Assembly: GCF_028769735.1 (NCBI RefSeq) | Contig: NC_088178.1 | Location: forward strand, 17,000,357-17,064,356 | DNA: 64,000 nucleotides | Direction of reading: 5' to 3' | DNA from: Zonotrichia leucophrys gambelii | Lineage: Eukaryota; Chordata; Aves; Passeriformes; Passerellidae | Notes under the pieces: generated by a model | The model's input: only the letters and a program-made list of their open reading frames with translations | The model's database searches: none | Told to the model about the DNA's origin: nothing | Position numbers and translations under genes: made by a program | In this document: piece by piece, positions 36,001 to 50,263 of the stretch | Layout: the number at the start of each line of letters is the position of its first letter | Numbering within the stretch: the stretch's first letter is position 1

Positions 36001-39000
36001 AGTCAGTTACAATATGTTTGGAAGTGCTGGGGGAGGAAGGAAAAAAGACAGTGTTCACAAAGACTAATTGAAGCACAGAGATATGTATCTTTGTGTATGT
36101 TCCATTTATTATTTTTCACCACTTGTTTTATTAACATGCATCTAGAGTTACATGTTGCTTTAATCTCCTTGATTAAGACTTGGTGAAAGGATCTGTCATT
36201 ATTTATTGTCAGAGAGCCTCAGGTCCCACTTTTTGTTTTACATTAGCCTTGCCAGCTACTTCTGACTTGAAAAGGGAATACTGTAGTTGTGGTGAAGTTT
36301 AGCATTACTGGGTTTATTTAAAAAAAAAAATCAAACAACAAACCAGAAAACTAAATCAATTATGTGATTGTATGATTAAGGCAGAAGAACCCACTTGCCT
36401 ATAATTGATATATAAATTCTTTTGAATAGGTTTTCAGAGCTGTTTTCTGTGTTGTTATCTAAACATAAGTTTGCTATGACCATTTTGTTTTTGCTGATGA
36501 AATACTCATGGGTTTTTTTCCTTTAGTAAGTGATGTCTTCAAAATTGAGGTGAATTCTTTTTAGCCAGAAAGAGTTTAGTCAGCTTGATATGCTTTACTG
36601 CTGAGCCATATTTAAGTAGTTCATTGGGGCAAGTTCCTAGAAAGATATTCACAAGAGTTTACTATGATTTCAGCTCAAGAGGAGAAAATATGTTTTTAAT
36701 GTAGGATTTTTTTTCCCCCTGTTATTGAGTTCAGGAAGATGCTTAGTGGGAGAATGAAATAAAGGCCCATTGTAAAGGTACCTAACTCATCATTTCCACA
36801 TGCAGGCTGTACATTTCTGTTGCACTGTTGTCTTTGATATTATAAACTGATGTTGATTTTTTAAATCCTAAATTGGTTTTTATGTTCAGGAATACATACA
36901 GAAAGATATAATTTAAGAAATATTTCTAACATATGGTAGAAGTATTTGTATGCATGAAAATACCACCCTGACTCCCAAAACTAGACATACATTCTGTATT
37001 TCGATTTTTCTTTGTTTGTGAGTGTATTGGAGAGAGGTTCCAGTTATGAAAGACTCTAGTTATAGTAACTATTGGTTAGGGAGCATGGGATCTGCTTGGA
37101 GAATTTGCAGCTAAAGATGCAATTTACATATTCTGCTTTCTTAATACTTCAGGTTAGTAAGAACTGCTATAGGAAAGTAGGATGTAGATATTTAGAACAG
37201 TTGGATTACTTTTGACAACAGTGCAAGGAATCCATTCAAAGCTGATTTCCCTCTTTTGTTCACTGAGGACCTGCAGAATCTAAGATAAAAATGGCAGTTG
37301 TCCTGAGGGCACCCTGAGGCATGTCATTAAAATTGGAATTTGATCCTCTTTTCATGGTTACTTGGGACAATCAACCACAGCAAACCTGAAAACTCATCAG
37401 TTTTCAAAAATATGACATGCCCTTGACTTTGTCAGTTTGGATTCTGTGTGCAGGATTCGAGTATTTCAGAATCCCTTTAGATGTCACTCTGTCTTCAAGA
37501 ATACAAATATTGTGCCTTGTACTATACAAAAGACACAGTACTTCTACACATTTCTGAGCACTTACCGTATTTATGGCAAGGGAAAAGCTAAATTATAGTC
37601 ATCAAAATGAAATGCTTTTTTAATTGAGATTTTTAACTGCTAATTGTAAGAAATACAGTTGTATGGAGTCCAGTTTTTTAACTATTAAAATGATTTAAAA
37701 TGAAAATTTGACTGTTTGAACTGATATGGACCTTTCCAAACTGGATTAAACTACCCATTCTACCTGGCTGTGTATTTCTATCTGATAACTGAAATTTTCA
37801 AAAATACCTGGAAAATGGATGTAAAACAACATTTTTCTGTTTATCTCTCTGTAACTGGCCTCTTACTGCTTTCAAACCCCTTGCCTTCCCTGCTTCCAGA
37901 CTGTCAGGTTTTTAAAATTTGCACACGTTTTTGTATGTATTATTTTTTACCAATAGCAAAATAATCAGTTTTCTGTTCCTGCAGCTGGGCTGCCAGAAAA
38001 TTGCATTTTGTCTCTGTGGCAGAGAACCCATGAGCTGGCCACTTTGCCATCCCTGCAGCTTGCTGTCGGGAGCTCACTGATGCTTGGTGTGCTGGGAGCC
38101 ATATGGCCACTTCTTGCAGCTCTTCCTCTTGCTGTTCCCCTGAAAGTTGCAAGGGGAGAGGAACCTGGCACCAAGGACAAACAGGGGCTTTGTTCATGAG
38201 AGGGATGGTGATGGTGACAGACCTCTGACTGTACCTCAGATTCCCCTCGAGACATTTTCCTCCCAGCTACCTCTTGCCCTTAGATTTTATGTAATAAGCA
38301 TATGTTCCTCCCTCATATTTTTTTTCTTTTTTAAAATTTTTTGGTACTACTTTATTGCTTAGTCTGTACTGAAGTTCCTAGTTAATATGCAGATTATTTG
38401 TAACTGCAAATCCATTCATTTGATAATTGGCATAAAAGTGTTACACATGGAGCGGCACAAAACTTGGCAGCAGCAGGCAGGAGGAGGTTTCGGTGCCTAA
38501 TCCCCACCAGGCACATGGGTTAAGGTGTTTACTTGCACCATTTGTGTGGGAAGGAGCAGCCTTGCCTGTTCATGTGGAAATTCCTAATTGCTTTCTTTGT
38601 TTTGACAGATTTATGGGTTACAACAAAACATAATTGCAAGTAACATAACAAAGTAACACTCTCCTGAGCACCTGTAGTGTTGTTATTATAAATAGAACTA
38701 CTAATGTACAATGCTGGTTATTGTAAAAGTACATTCAGTTGAAGCTCTCGATTTTTCTTGCCGTGCGTGCTGTGCTCTTGGTCTTCCGCTTTAGGTTGCA
38801 GGAGAATTTCATCAGTCTTCAGCCCAAACATGCAACATCTGTTGTCTCCCTTTTCTCATCTCTTGTTCAACACTGAAATGGTTAATTATGTGCTAGAGGC
38901 AAGTTAGTACCTGGTAATCTGTTACTGGTCCTGAATTTGCACTCATGGTTGAAATCAATCCCTGGGTTTTTGGAGAACTCTCTGCTTTGTGAAGTAGTCC

Positions 39001-41499
39001 TTTACAAAGAGGTATTGGGCTATAAGACAGAGTACAGTAAAATTGTGTCTGTGGCAGCTGAGGAAGTTACATGTCTGTGTGCTCTGCAACACTCACAAAG
39101 AGATCCGTGGGTCTGCTGAGATGCTCACTTATCTGGTGTGACTGTTGAGGGGTGTCAGGTGGATAAATGAGGGAAGGAACCCTGACCTGAGGTTGGAAGA
39201 GGTCGTGGATGTTGGTATTTAGGACACTTCTGCTGCCTGCCTGCTTCGTGTACTGACTTTTCTTCTGCGACAGTTGACAAATTATCCTATTTCTTTGAGC
39301 CTTGGTGTCCTTCTCTACAAATTGAAAATATTTCTGCATTTAAAAAAAGACGTTTCAGTGGCAGAATGCTGTAGGAATGAATACTTGTGCAGGCACTATA
39401 AAGTCCTCATATCAGTTATGGTGATGATTTAGCAAATACATATCACATTTGTTCTAAAATCATATAAGAATATAGCACTTCAAGTAACTGATGAATAGCT
39501 GTGCTTATTGAAAAAAATAAAGAAAAAGAAAATGAGCCCGTTCAAGAGAGCAAGTAGTTCTCTGATTAAGAACTGTCCAGATCTCTGTCTTCACCATACG
39601 CTGCTCCAGGAGGGCTTTGCAAACCTGGCTTCTCCCTGGCCGTTCTGCACACCTGAGCTCTGGAGGTGTCTGAGCACTCCCTGGTCTCCCACCACCCCCA
39701 TCCCTGCACAGCCCCAGCTGGGAGACAGGTAGGGGGGTGTGAAACCTGGGTTCAAGCTTTATTGGAGATGAGGTAGCATCTTTTCCTTTGAAAAGAACTG
39801 GATAGTGTCTGTGCTTGCATTTATAGCATGCTACAGGATTATTTTCCAGAGGCCTGTTGTCAAGACTGCTGTGCTTAGGGAGAATGAGAGAAATTTTGAT
39901 AAGTCTGAGGCTGGGTGTGTTCCCCCCTTATACTGTTTTGCAGAACCGTTTTCCTCCTTTTTTTAACTTCTAATTCTCATAGCTCTGTGCCATTGTGCTT
40001 AATATCTCCTAAGAGCAAGGAAAGATATGTGCATTTTAGTATGATGAAAGCTACATGTTTTATAAACATATTAAAAATTGAATTATGCTGGTATTGAAAA
40101 TTGTCTGTTGAAAATACTATGCGAACTCTGAATAAATTCTGCTGTTGCAAATCATATATTTGGATTATAGTTGCTGTGAGGCTGAGCCCTTACAGATTCT
40201 TAAACTTTTCTCAGGATAATTTCAAAGCTTCACTCAGCCTGGGATTTTAGCCTAAATCTGTTAAACAGAAAGGTCTTAAGATTGTCTGTCAGAGTTTTCT
40301 GTCAACAGTAACACAAATACTGGGCTTACTCAAATGCTGGCCTCTCTGGAATCTGAGTACCTTGAGCAAGGTGCTTCAGAGCAAGACCTAAATCTAATAT
40401 TAGAGATAAAATATTGACTGTTTTTATTTCTTGCTGAGAAAACTAATTAGCATTTTATTATCAGTGCACATGTTTTTTCTTATGACATTCATTTATGTTT
40501 GGTGAATATGAAAAAAAACCTTCTTCAGAGTCTCAGAAATTCCTGTCCTTAATTTTGAAAAGACACAGTCTCAGTTCTGTGACCTTTATCATAGCAACAG
40601 TGAAGAGTAAATCTTATTCGAGGCATTTAAATGAGATCAAACATAACCTGCAGAGTAGGTAGAATGGAAAGTCATCTCTTTTTGTAATGCTTCTGATAGC
40701 AAACCCTTGCCTTTGGCCCTTGGTTATTAAAGCATGACCCAAATGTCTTCTAATAGCACCTAAACTGGTACTGGTGGATGTGCTCTGGAGTCACTGCAAA
40801 TGAAATCCAAACCCAGTGCATAAAAGCTGCTCCCTTTACAAGCTAGAGGAAGCATTTCCTTCACATCCTGATAGTGGAAACATTTCACTGCTGGAGTGAT
40901 GGTAGTAGGCACTAAAGACAGTGTTGGTAATACATGTGTAAAACTTGTTACATATGGAATTCTTTTGGTGTTTTTATCGTGCTAAGCCTCACTGTGAGGC
41001 ATCTCAACAAATAGCACCTATTAATCATTGCTGGTATGCCTCAGTTTTGGTCCATTTACTTTTCTGACACCAAAAATGGTGACTTGAAGACATTTAATTA
41101 TAAGTTTATGCTGAGAGAGTTTGTTATTAACATTGAAAGAGACCTTTTTTATACAATAGAATATATGTGAATTTAGAAGTCTTAGATGATTTTTATCTGT
41201 TGCCTTTCCACCTTATTTAGGGATTTTATGTTGAAAGGAAAATAGCTTAGTATCTTAGTTAAAAGTAGTGTTATAGAACACATTTTGTGACTGGCAATCG
41301 GGCAATAAGGAGCTTGTAAACTTCAGAAAGTATGTAATTCTCCTCCTAGATTTTATCTGTCCAGATTTTTTTATGTCTTTAAGTACTTCATGATCAGTAA
41401 ATAATAAATTTAATTTACTGAATAGAAGTTTCATTACTTAGAAATACTTGGAATATATATTTTTAATTGGCATCAATGGCACATTTCCCAGGGAGCATA
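33009..41499. other. Long non-coding single-copy stretch
   Basis: About 8.5 kb with no gene or mobile element recognised. Frames of 60-126 codons (for example 34791-35165 minus, 34859-35239 plus, overlapping on opposite strands) are chance frames. GC-richer patches lie at 37970-38200 and 39590-39740. A/T-rich simple sequence occurs at 34570-34605. The remainder is AT-rich; 35330-37150 is especially so. Confidence 0.45.
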
Positions 41500-41960
41500 A
41501 CAAAATGGATCATTTAATAAATGCCCAATCTCTCCATCCATCTATCTATCAGCACAGCACATGATGTTTTGACTTTAACATGGTAATTATCTCAGGCTGA
41601 CTTCAGAGAAGAAGCTGCCACCCACACAGCAGTGCTTAATTACTTCAGACTTCAGTTTGCCAAGAGAAAAATTGACTTTTTTTTTTGCACATTGCATGGA
41701 AATGAAATGATTTCATTGTCATTTTATTTGAAATGCAGCCTGACATCACCATGGCATCATGGGAAAGAGAATGCAAAATTTCTCTGAAATTCTTAAAATA
41801 GGCTGAAAGCTGCCTTATATTTTAATGGTTTTCTATGAAGCCTGTGTTCACGTTCCTTGAATGTTAATGATGAGCTGCTTCAGCGTATGGGAGGAATTTT
41901 TTCATATGAATACATTTCATTTGCAAGCCAATGAATGCATTTTTTTAAAGTTGCCAAAAT
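41500..41960. other. Candidate conserved non-coding block
   Basis: Repeat-free AT-rich block with a TTAATTAC core near 41637, a perfect 17-bp palindrome AATGAAATGATTTCATT (41701-41717), CATCACCATGGCATCATGGG near 41745, CCAAT near 41928 and a Pit-Oct-Unc-like ATGCAAA near 41771. It resembles developmental enhancers in texture, but conservation is untested. The palindrome is certain; the role is inference. Confidence 0.3.
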
Positions 41961-43029
41961 TAATACAAACTTTGGCATTTTAAGGGTAGGTTACTGTTCA
42001 AATTAGTGTTTGTGCACTGTAGAGTTTGAGAACATTAATAAAATGAAAGAGATAATGAATTAATGGTAGTGTACAGGCAGTTTAGGAATCAAATAACTAA
42101 TTTTTTTTGTCATTGAAAATTACAGCTATTATCCTGAAATGAGATAAGAAAGTTGCATATGCGTGTTTTCAGCATCTGCAAGCTAAATTTAATATCTATG
42201 AAAATTAGTACAAGGTTTTATATATATGTTGTTAAACATGCTGCTAATTGATTTGCCACACAAATACTTGAGACAACCTGCTTGAATTAGGCACTGTAGA
42301 CAGACTTTTGTGCTCAAAAGAGGAGAGAATTTGACTCCTAGATGTCTAACCCTATGTTTTCTGAGCACAAAGAGCCATTTTGGGATCTATTTCAAAGGCT
42401 TTAGTGGGTCTCTTGCAAGCACTAATGCCAGTGGCACTAAACTCCTGGAAGCCTGGGGGACAGGAAAGGAGCCTGAGCACACCGGTAGCCTGGATCCCAT
42501 AGGAAAAGGCTCTTTGTTGCCAGGATAGAAAGCAAAAACCTGGGTCTTCGCTGTGATGCCTTCCACTGCTTCTCTGGTGAAAGCTTTTGTAGGGCTGCAA
42601 GTAAAGCTGATGGGGTCTGAAAAAATGCATAGATCAATTGTTCTTTAAACTAGCTGGCCTGCTGCTGGCTGTGCCCACAATTGTGGGTTCTGGCTGAGCT
42701 TGGGCTCCGCATCCTGTGCACATTTTACCTGGCTGTGCATGCAGCACTGAGGCAGGGCAAAGCATGTGTATTTATCTGTATCAAAATTGGTAATAAATCT
42801 TCACACAGTGAGCTCTGACAGTCTTCCTGTTAAAATTTTTACCCTTAACAAGAAAATTCAATATACCATCTTCCCAAATGGCAAATAAGTAATATTGGAA
42901 GTGTCCTTTTTAAGGTAAGATGTATTTTCTTCTTCAGTTTATACATCTGTATGGTAAAGACCCACTGAAATTATTTCATTGTCACATGCACTTCTCACAA
43001 AAGAATAATGTGGAGAAGCCTTTTGAAAT
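41961..43029. other. Non-coding stretch
   Basis: AT-rich, with a mixed patch at 42400-42620 carrying overlapping frames on both strands (up to 92 codons) with no known motif. No element recognised. Confidence 0.45.
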
Positions 43030-43460
43030 AAATCTGGTGACACTAGAGAGTTTACAAATACTAGCATATTAATATACAGCTAAAATAATAATAAAAACCA
43101 GCATGCTGCTAAAGATGTTTAGTATTATCTGCTCGCTGCGGGAGTTTATTAGAAACTCCAGCTTTCTTTTATTAAAATTTCAATTGGCTTGGTGAATGAG
43201 ATCCTATGTTAGTGTCATAAAGTGAGAAGCCAGAAGGAGAGGATATTGGCATTTAAGTGCAGATTTCATTTTGAAATAGTGTATGTTATTATACCAGAAT
43301 ATTGCATATCACAAATATTACATACTGCTGGTGTTAGAAATAGTTGCATTGATTTCTATATTCATCAAATTGTCATTGTTTTCTGTGCCATCTGGTAGTT
43401 TATACATGTCATTTTAAAATATATCCTAAGAAGTTTTTAATATATCTATAAATAGAAAGC
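43030..43460. other. AT-rich block with a short perfect hairpin
   Basis: Contains GGAGTTT (43141-43147), loop ATTAG and AAACTCC (43153-43159), a 7-bp perfect stem in the context CTGCGGGAGTTT. The surrounding DNA is AT-rich and repeat-free with clustered AATTAATA-type cores (CATATTAATATAC near 43067). Possible regulatory block; unproven. Confidence 0.3.
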
Positions 43461-46400
43461 AAATACCGCAGAGTTCTTTGGAGATTTTAAAAGATGGTTG
43501 GCACAGATGATCTCCCACAATTGGCTTCAGCGTCAAGGGATGCACTTAAATCAAAAGACAAAACCTTTTCTGAATCATTGTAGGGAGGTCATGGATTTAG
43601 CTTTGACAATTGTGTCTTTTTAGCTGTGTGGTTTAATAGTGATTTTTATTTAAGACTCCTTGGCGTATTTTCAACAACGTTCTCACTTATGTAAAACAAC
43701 ATTGTGGCTGTGATAGCTTTTCTCAGCTGAAAATTAACTCTTATTTCATAACTTTTCCTAGTGCACTGGGCTTTGCTGGGTTGTGTGGTACAATGATAAG
43801 CATATAAGCAACAACAAAGGCTTTTGCTGCCTATCGGCCTCTATTTCCTGGCATCTTCAAAGAAGATGAGCTGGAAAAGACAAGCAGTTAGTGTGCAGTA
43901 AAATGGGTGGCGTGTGCTTACCACTCCTCTCCACTCTTCCTGAAATTGTCCTTTGTGTCTAATTACAGCAACTGGTGGTGTTTTCCTGTCAGACATGCTG
44001 GGGGTGGCAGAGGCTTCGTTGTTGGGAAGGGAGGAGCGTGGCTTTACTCTCCCATTTCTCTGCAGTGGTGAAAGCACTTGGGTGAAAAGGGGCTCAAAGT
44101 TTTATTTCACCTAAGATCCCACAGAAGGACTGTAAAGTGAATGTCATTTTGTGGCTGAGTGGGATTTGGTGTATATATTCTATATAACCTCATACATACA
44201 TGTTTGTATGTATCCTCATAGACAATATGAATATATCCGTATAGTTCAAATCTCAGGTTTGTACCTTTTGCTTTTCAATAGCATGTCTGGATTGCTGTTT
44301 AATTCTGCACTGGTATTTTTCCTTACTCTTTGTTTTGGTTTCATGTAATGTAACTTTGGTGGTCTCAGCACAGTGACATCTGGACATGTTGCAAAATGGT
44401 CATAAATTAACCCACAGTTTTTCACATACTGGTGTAATTAGCTTCAGATTTTTTTCTATTTTATTTTTAAAGAGATTCCTCTGTTCTGTTGTTTGTGATT
44501 GGATAATCAGTGTTTCATTATTTGGTGAAGTGTTGCTCTAAAAATTGATGGCACCAACAACTCAATCCAGCTGGAACCCTCCATGGTGGAACAAAAAATC
44601 TCTCACATCCCCCCATCTGGATTCTTCAAGATGCAGTGAGAAGTTTGCACTTCTGCAGCTGCAGTTCTTTCATGACAGGTTCTGTAAATTTTACACATGG
44701 CTGCCTGCTTGGAAAATATTTTCCAGATTTACATGTTTACAGCATTGACTTGTGAAGCTGAAGAGCCTTCCTTCTCCATTATGGCACAAGTACTCACAGA
44801 TTGCACACTGACTTTATAAAATCTGGAAATGGATCATTTACAACTTTCAAACAAATCAAAGTGCCCTTTGATCTTGGCTCCAAGTTTCCTTAAGAGCAAC
44901 AAATAAAAATAACTTTCTGGTGGGTTTTTTCCTCTAAATATGGTCAATATTAATGTAACTGTTGTTTCTCTCTGAAAAATCAAGAAACACATTTAATAAA
45001 TTTTTATCTCAATGTTTATATATTTGGAAGAGAAATAGAATTCAGCAAATGTAGGCATCATTAAGATCATTGTATCATTGATAAGTGCATCTGTAGAGGC
45101 TATATGAGCTCAGCAAGAGATAGTCTGGTTCATCCTTTATTCCCTCCTACGTGTGTGGTTTTATTTTTATTAATGTTATCAAAAATTTAAAGTAGTGTTG
45201 TTGGAAAAAGCCTGACAATGCAAAATCTATTGAAATCTGTAGTTACCGTGATGTAAATTAACTTATCCCATAACCTTCAATTATGTTTTTCTGATTCCTA
45301 CAGAACAGCTAAACACATTAAAAATGTATGCTGTTGAAAGTGTGAAAAATATGCAACAGTTGCAGAACACTTGAATTTGAAAATACTGCATTTAAGCAGT
45401 CATCATTGTGATGAACTTCAAGTCACCATATTGCCTATAGTCATTATTTTCCTTGGCCCATCATTTATTCTAACTTGAGTTACATTTTAGATATCCTTTT
45501 GAATATTATAAAAGTTTAAAAGGAGAAAATGCAACTTGCTGACAGAGGAAATAAGCATCATTTATTAACACTGGTTGAAAAGATATTTTTATTTCTGTTA
45601 GACATTGCAGATTTTTGCAAACATGTTCTGTCTCTTGCAAGCTAGCCAGACTGGAATCCATGGTGTATATGCTCAGTGTTTTCTTAATGTTACTCATGGT
45701 GCTGCCTGAAATACTTTACCTTTATAACACCTAGCAAAAAATATATTAAAAACCCCCTTTAGTAAAGACCGACTTTAAGAGGAAAAGACTGAGCATCTCA
45801 AAACTAAAACCAGCTCTGTAGAAATGTGAAATCACCTGGGTTCACAGGGTAGGTGCCAAATAGCTCATCTGCAAGGGAGGAGTGAGGCATCAGTGGGCTC
45901 TTGGATCATTCGCTGACCTGCTTTCGGAGAGCTCAGATGGTTGGAAGCAGTTTTCATTCAGCAGTGTTTATGAAGATGGGTAGGGCCTTCAGGAGGGTTT
46001 GTCGTGTTTGATGGGGAAGGTGATGGCCTGGCTGTGGCTGCCTGAGAGGTGAAGCTGGGCTCAGTCTGACTCTGCTGGCAGCTGCCCCTCGGAGAGCTTT
46101 GGAAGGCTCCAGAGGCCAGCAGGGGTCAGAGCATGGAGCTCACCCTTCTCAGGGCTAACACAGGCCACAGAAAGGGGTTTCAGATGGAAGTACAATATCT
46201 ATCACTTCAGATAATTTTTAACTTCTTGTTAATTTTCTAATATACGTATACAAGCCACTTGTAAACAAGTACTTTAAAATATTTGATGATTCCCTTACAT
46301 GGTAAGAAGAGTGAAAGATTTAGTTAGAGCCAGAACTGAGCCCTTGTCTTCCCTCCCCGTCTTCTCCCTTAATAGTTAAAAGAAGAACCTCAAGTGTTTT

Positions 46401-49400
46401 GTGATGGAAGCTGGGAAAGTATGAGAAGATACAAAATCAGGTGACTTTAGGACTATTTCTGCATGCAATTCAGCGTGATGAATGGCTAGGGTAACGTGGA
46501 GGAGCAAGATGAGCTAATGAAAAAGTGATGTAAAGTGCAAGTCAACTGTTTTTTAAAAAGTGGCATCGTCACTGTAAACAAGAGAAATGAGAGCTATCAC
46601 TTTGTATTTAATCATACAGTACCCTCATGATGGGCTGAAAGGCTGTATAAAACATGAGCAAAGCAGCCTGCTCAGGAGGAAAATGTGTGTCTGTTTTTCT
46701 TAAAGAAAAAAAAAATCACCTTTTTAGCCAATTTTGTCACGCTCATAAAACTAAATAATGATCTCAAAATTCAGAGCCACACTGTATACATGCACTCTAC
46801 TGGACTCTACCACCATCTTCTCTGTATCTGAACTAAAAGTTCTTGCTGTAATGCTTTAATCCAAAATTCAACAGTGTACTGATCAGAAAGGTTTGCATTA
46901 CTTTATCAAAGTAAAATAAAATATCTGTTGAATTTCTTCAAATGATGGTTATTTGCAACAGGTGCCATACTCCTTCTAAATCCTTTCTCCTGCTGATTAA
47001 ATGTAGAATTTCTTTACCATTTTCCCACAAAACAACTATTAAAAATGAAATATTCTGTAGCATTGTACTCCTTTCCTGTAAAGTGTGAAAAAAGAGGGCT
47101 GTTAAGAAATCCCATAGTCTTTAGGCTTGTTTGTTGGTTGTTTTTGGGTTTTTTGTTTGTTACTTTTTTTTTATTTTTTTGAGAAAAGAGAATGGACTCT
47201 GTTGAGCTAATAGGCATTAATATGGTAAAATTGCTTTTTCAGATGATGACTCTTTGTTTGCTCATAATTAGGATTAAACCTAAGTCTAGCAGGTAGTGAT
47301 TATGTGAGTGGCAGTGCTGAGTGGAGAAAAAGAGAAAAGGGTACTTTATTTCTATCTCTGTATTCCATCCCCCAGCAGTCCCAGAGAGGGGAAGTTTCCC
47401 AAGTGATCAGGGTTATCCCAGGGTTGGGATGGTGGAGGAAAGGCAATGTCAGCTGTGGCATTTGGCATTCCTGGGCAGCCACGGTGGCTCCCAGCTTCTG
47501 ATTAGTACACGTGCATTGATTTCTTTTTTTCCACTTGCTGAAGCAGTGACTAGTGTTTGGTCTATTAAATGGTTGTAAGAGTAAAGATGTGCTTTTCCAG
47601 GTTTTCCCACATTGCCTAATGTGGGAGCATTTTAATAGTTTCCATTTAATTGTTAGCTATGTAATGCATTTTAACAAAAAGAGGTTCGAAATCTTTGTGT
47701 GCCTATGTTGAAAATTTTATATAAACAGAATTCCTTGCCCTTTGTTGTTTGTGTTCCCTGATAACTAAATCTCCAGGCATTAGGTACTGTCCTGAAATTC
47801 TTCAGTGTTTTACTTACATAACAAAAACAACAAAAAACTATTTATTTTTTTATATAGAGCTTATATTGTGGCTTAGCTTTGTGCTGGGTAGCTGCTTTTA
47901 CATATGAGCAGTATTTGTGTATGCTGTCACACAGAGGTGGCTGCAGATCTGAAGGTACACTGGCTGTCTTTGGTAGTACTTACAAAAAGAGAAAAGACAA
48001 AAGATTATTGTAATTTGTAAGGATCTTCTCAGTGGGAAGATTTTCTGGTTGTTGAAACCAGTACAGATCATGCAGCCTTTATATACTCAGTGGTGGCAGC
48101 TCTAGTACTTGTGTGACTGGGAAGAGAACGAGGGATGGCAAGAGTAACTCTGCATGTATCATTTTGTAGCTGGGGAGGACAACTTCAAATACCTTTTTGT
48201 TTCGTTCAGATAAAGCTGAGGGAGACCTGAGGGAGAGTGTGGTGGGATACCTAAGAGAATAGAAACTGTTGATTTCATTCTGCTTTTTTTTCTTGACATT
48301 ATTTTTTCCTTGTTTTTTTTTAAGAGACTTGAGACAGAAGAAAACTCTCTGTATTCCAGTTTACCTCTCAGTAAAATGACTTTCATAATACTTAATGTCC
48401 AGGGGTGAACTTTATAGTAGATTTCAAAGGCCCTGAGATTAATGGATAGAAAGCAGTGGATAAATTTAATTGTCATCCAGATGTTTTCCCTTTCTGCTGC
48501 TTCATCACAGTATAAAATTTTTAATGGGATTTTTAACGCAACTGGTTGTTGTTTTTGTTTCATCGTTCAGAAAATTAATTTTTTCTGTGCTAAATGTCTT
48601 GCCTCAGAGTGGTAAAGAATGCAAACTGTGTAATCTGATAAAAAATATTTGTGTTTGCAGTAAACTGTTTGTGAAATATAGGCAGTGTTTTGAATTCTAT
48701 GGTATTTTTTAGAGAGAAATTGATTTTACAAGATACTTTAAAATTTCCTACATGTAACAGGGAGTGTGTAATGTTATCAATTTAGCCCCAGTGTGAGCCA
48801 AGGTGCTCTGGTTTTGTCATGAGGAACATATTTTCATCACTCCTCCTGAGTATTTAAGGGTGGCTTTTGGCTTCCTGCTCCGTGTTTGTGTGGAAGCAGC
48901 TGAGTTAAGTGTGGTGCTCTGAGCCCAGCCCTGTGTGCCACAGACCAGGGAGTGTGCTGAGCAGAGGGGAGTATTCTCCTTGCTGGTCATGCTGTGCTTC
49001 TGTCTTGTACCTGCTGCCAGAAGCTCCTCAAAGAGGCCTTTTTATTATGTAGCAGTTTTTAAAACATGAGCCAGACCCCTGCCATGTTCCTTAGTTTCTG
49101 GTTCTCTCTTCCCTTTTAATCTCTTCACAGTGGTCTAGATCCTGGTATCCTGAATTAAACCTTCACCAAGGTAGTGGCTACAGGTGATGCAGACAATAAG
49201 CTTGACTGACAGTTTGCTGGAAATCTCCCTTGTTCTCATATTTTTCCAAATATTAAGGTGGAAAAAATTAATAAATTGTCATTACGAGGTAAAATTAGGA
49301 TAGATCTACCCTCCACCCCAAAAAACATTCTTCATGTTGAGTGACTGAGAGATTGTTTCCAAGCATTTCTCAGAAGATTTTAACTTGATTACACTGGGGA

Positions 49401-50263
49401 TTGATCCTTTGTGTTCTTGGGGAACTACTTGAAGGGAAATGGGAGACAGAGCACAGAGATGTCAATAAGCAATTATTTCACAGAAAGCAGTCACAAGACT
49501 TCCAAATCTTGTAAAGTGTGGCATCTATTTAATACATTTTTGACCAATTAAAAAAAGTAGATGTTAGGAGTTTCCCCCTGCCTTTTTAGTGTTCTCCAAA
49601 CAGAAATCTCTAGCATAGTGTTCCCAAGTGGGAAATGCTCTGTGAATTTCCAGAGATCACATTTAGCAAAGAGCTGAGCGATTCAGCTTCTGTTGGCTTT
49701 TGTTCATGAGGCAGAAGATGACCTAGCTTGACTCTCAGATTTGATATTGTATTTGCATGTTGGCAAGCAGAAAAGTAAACAACACTTAACTTGTAAACTT
49801 AAAACTTAATTAATGGTATTAAAATAATTGAAAGAATGTGAATGTAAAATGCCAAGATGTTGTTTTTATTGCACCCTATACAAAGCAGAACTGTAGTAAA
49901 AGTAAGTTATTCTGTAGTGTAGAGGAGTATGCATTATTAGTACATTAATATTTGTTTTTATTGGAGTTTTTAATGGCTTATTTGGCAATTGAAACATAAA
50001 AAAATTAACATCCTGGAGATGGCCAAGAATCACAAAGGGCAACAAATATATTAGGCTATAAAGTATAATGTGCTGTGTTTCTGGAATATCATGAAGAAAA
50101 GGTGAAAGCCATTTTGGTCTGGATGTGACATTGTGCCACACAGTTTCTGTGAAAAAGCACCCAGAACTACAAAGCAAACTGAGGCATGACTGTCTGGGTA
50201 AGCTTTTGCTTACACAGCTTTTACTTTGTACTGCTGTAGAGGCTGTGTGAGGCTCACAGGTGG
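43461..50263. other. Long non-coding single-copy stretch
   Basis: About 6.8 kb without a recognised gene or element. A GC-rich patch at 46010-46170 and poly-T/poly-A tracts at 46706, 47165 and 48290-48325 are the only compositional features. The longest frames (134 codons minus at 48159-48563; 158 codons minus at 49866-50342, which runs into the minisatellite) have no known motif. Confidence 0.45.
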
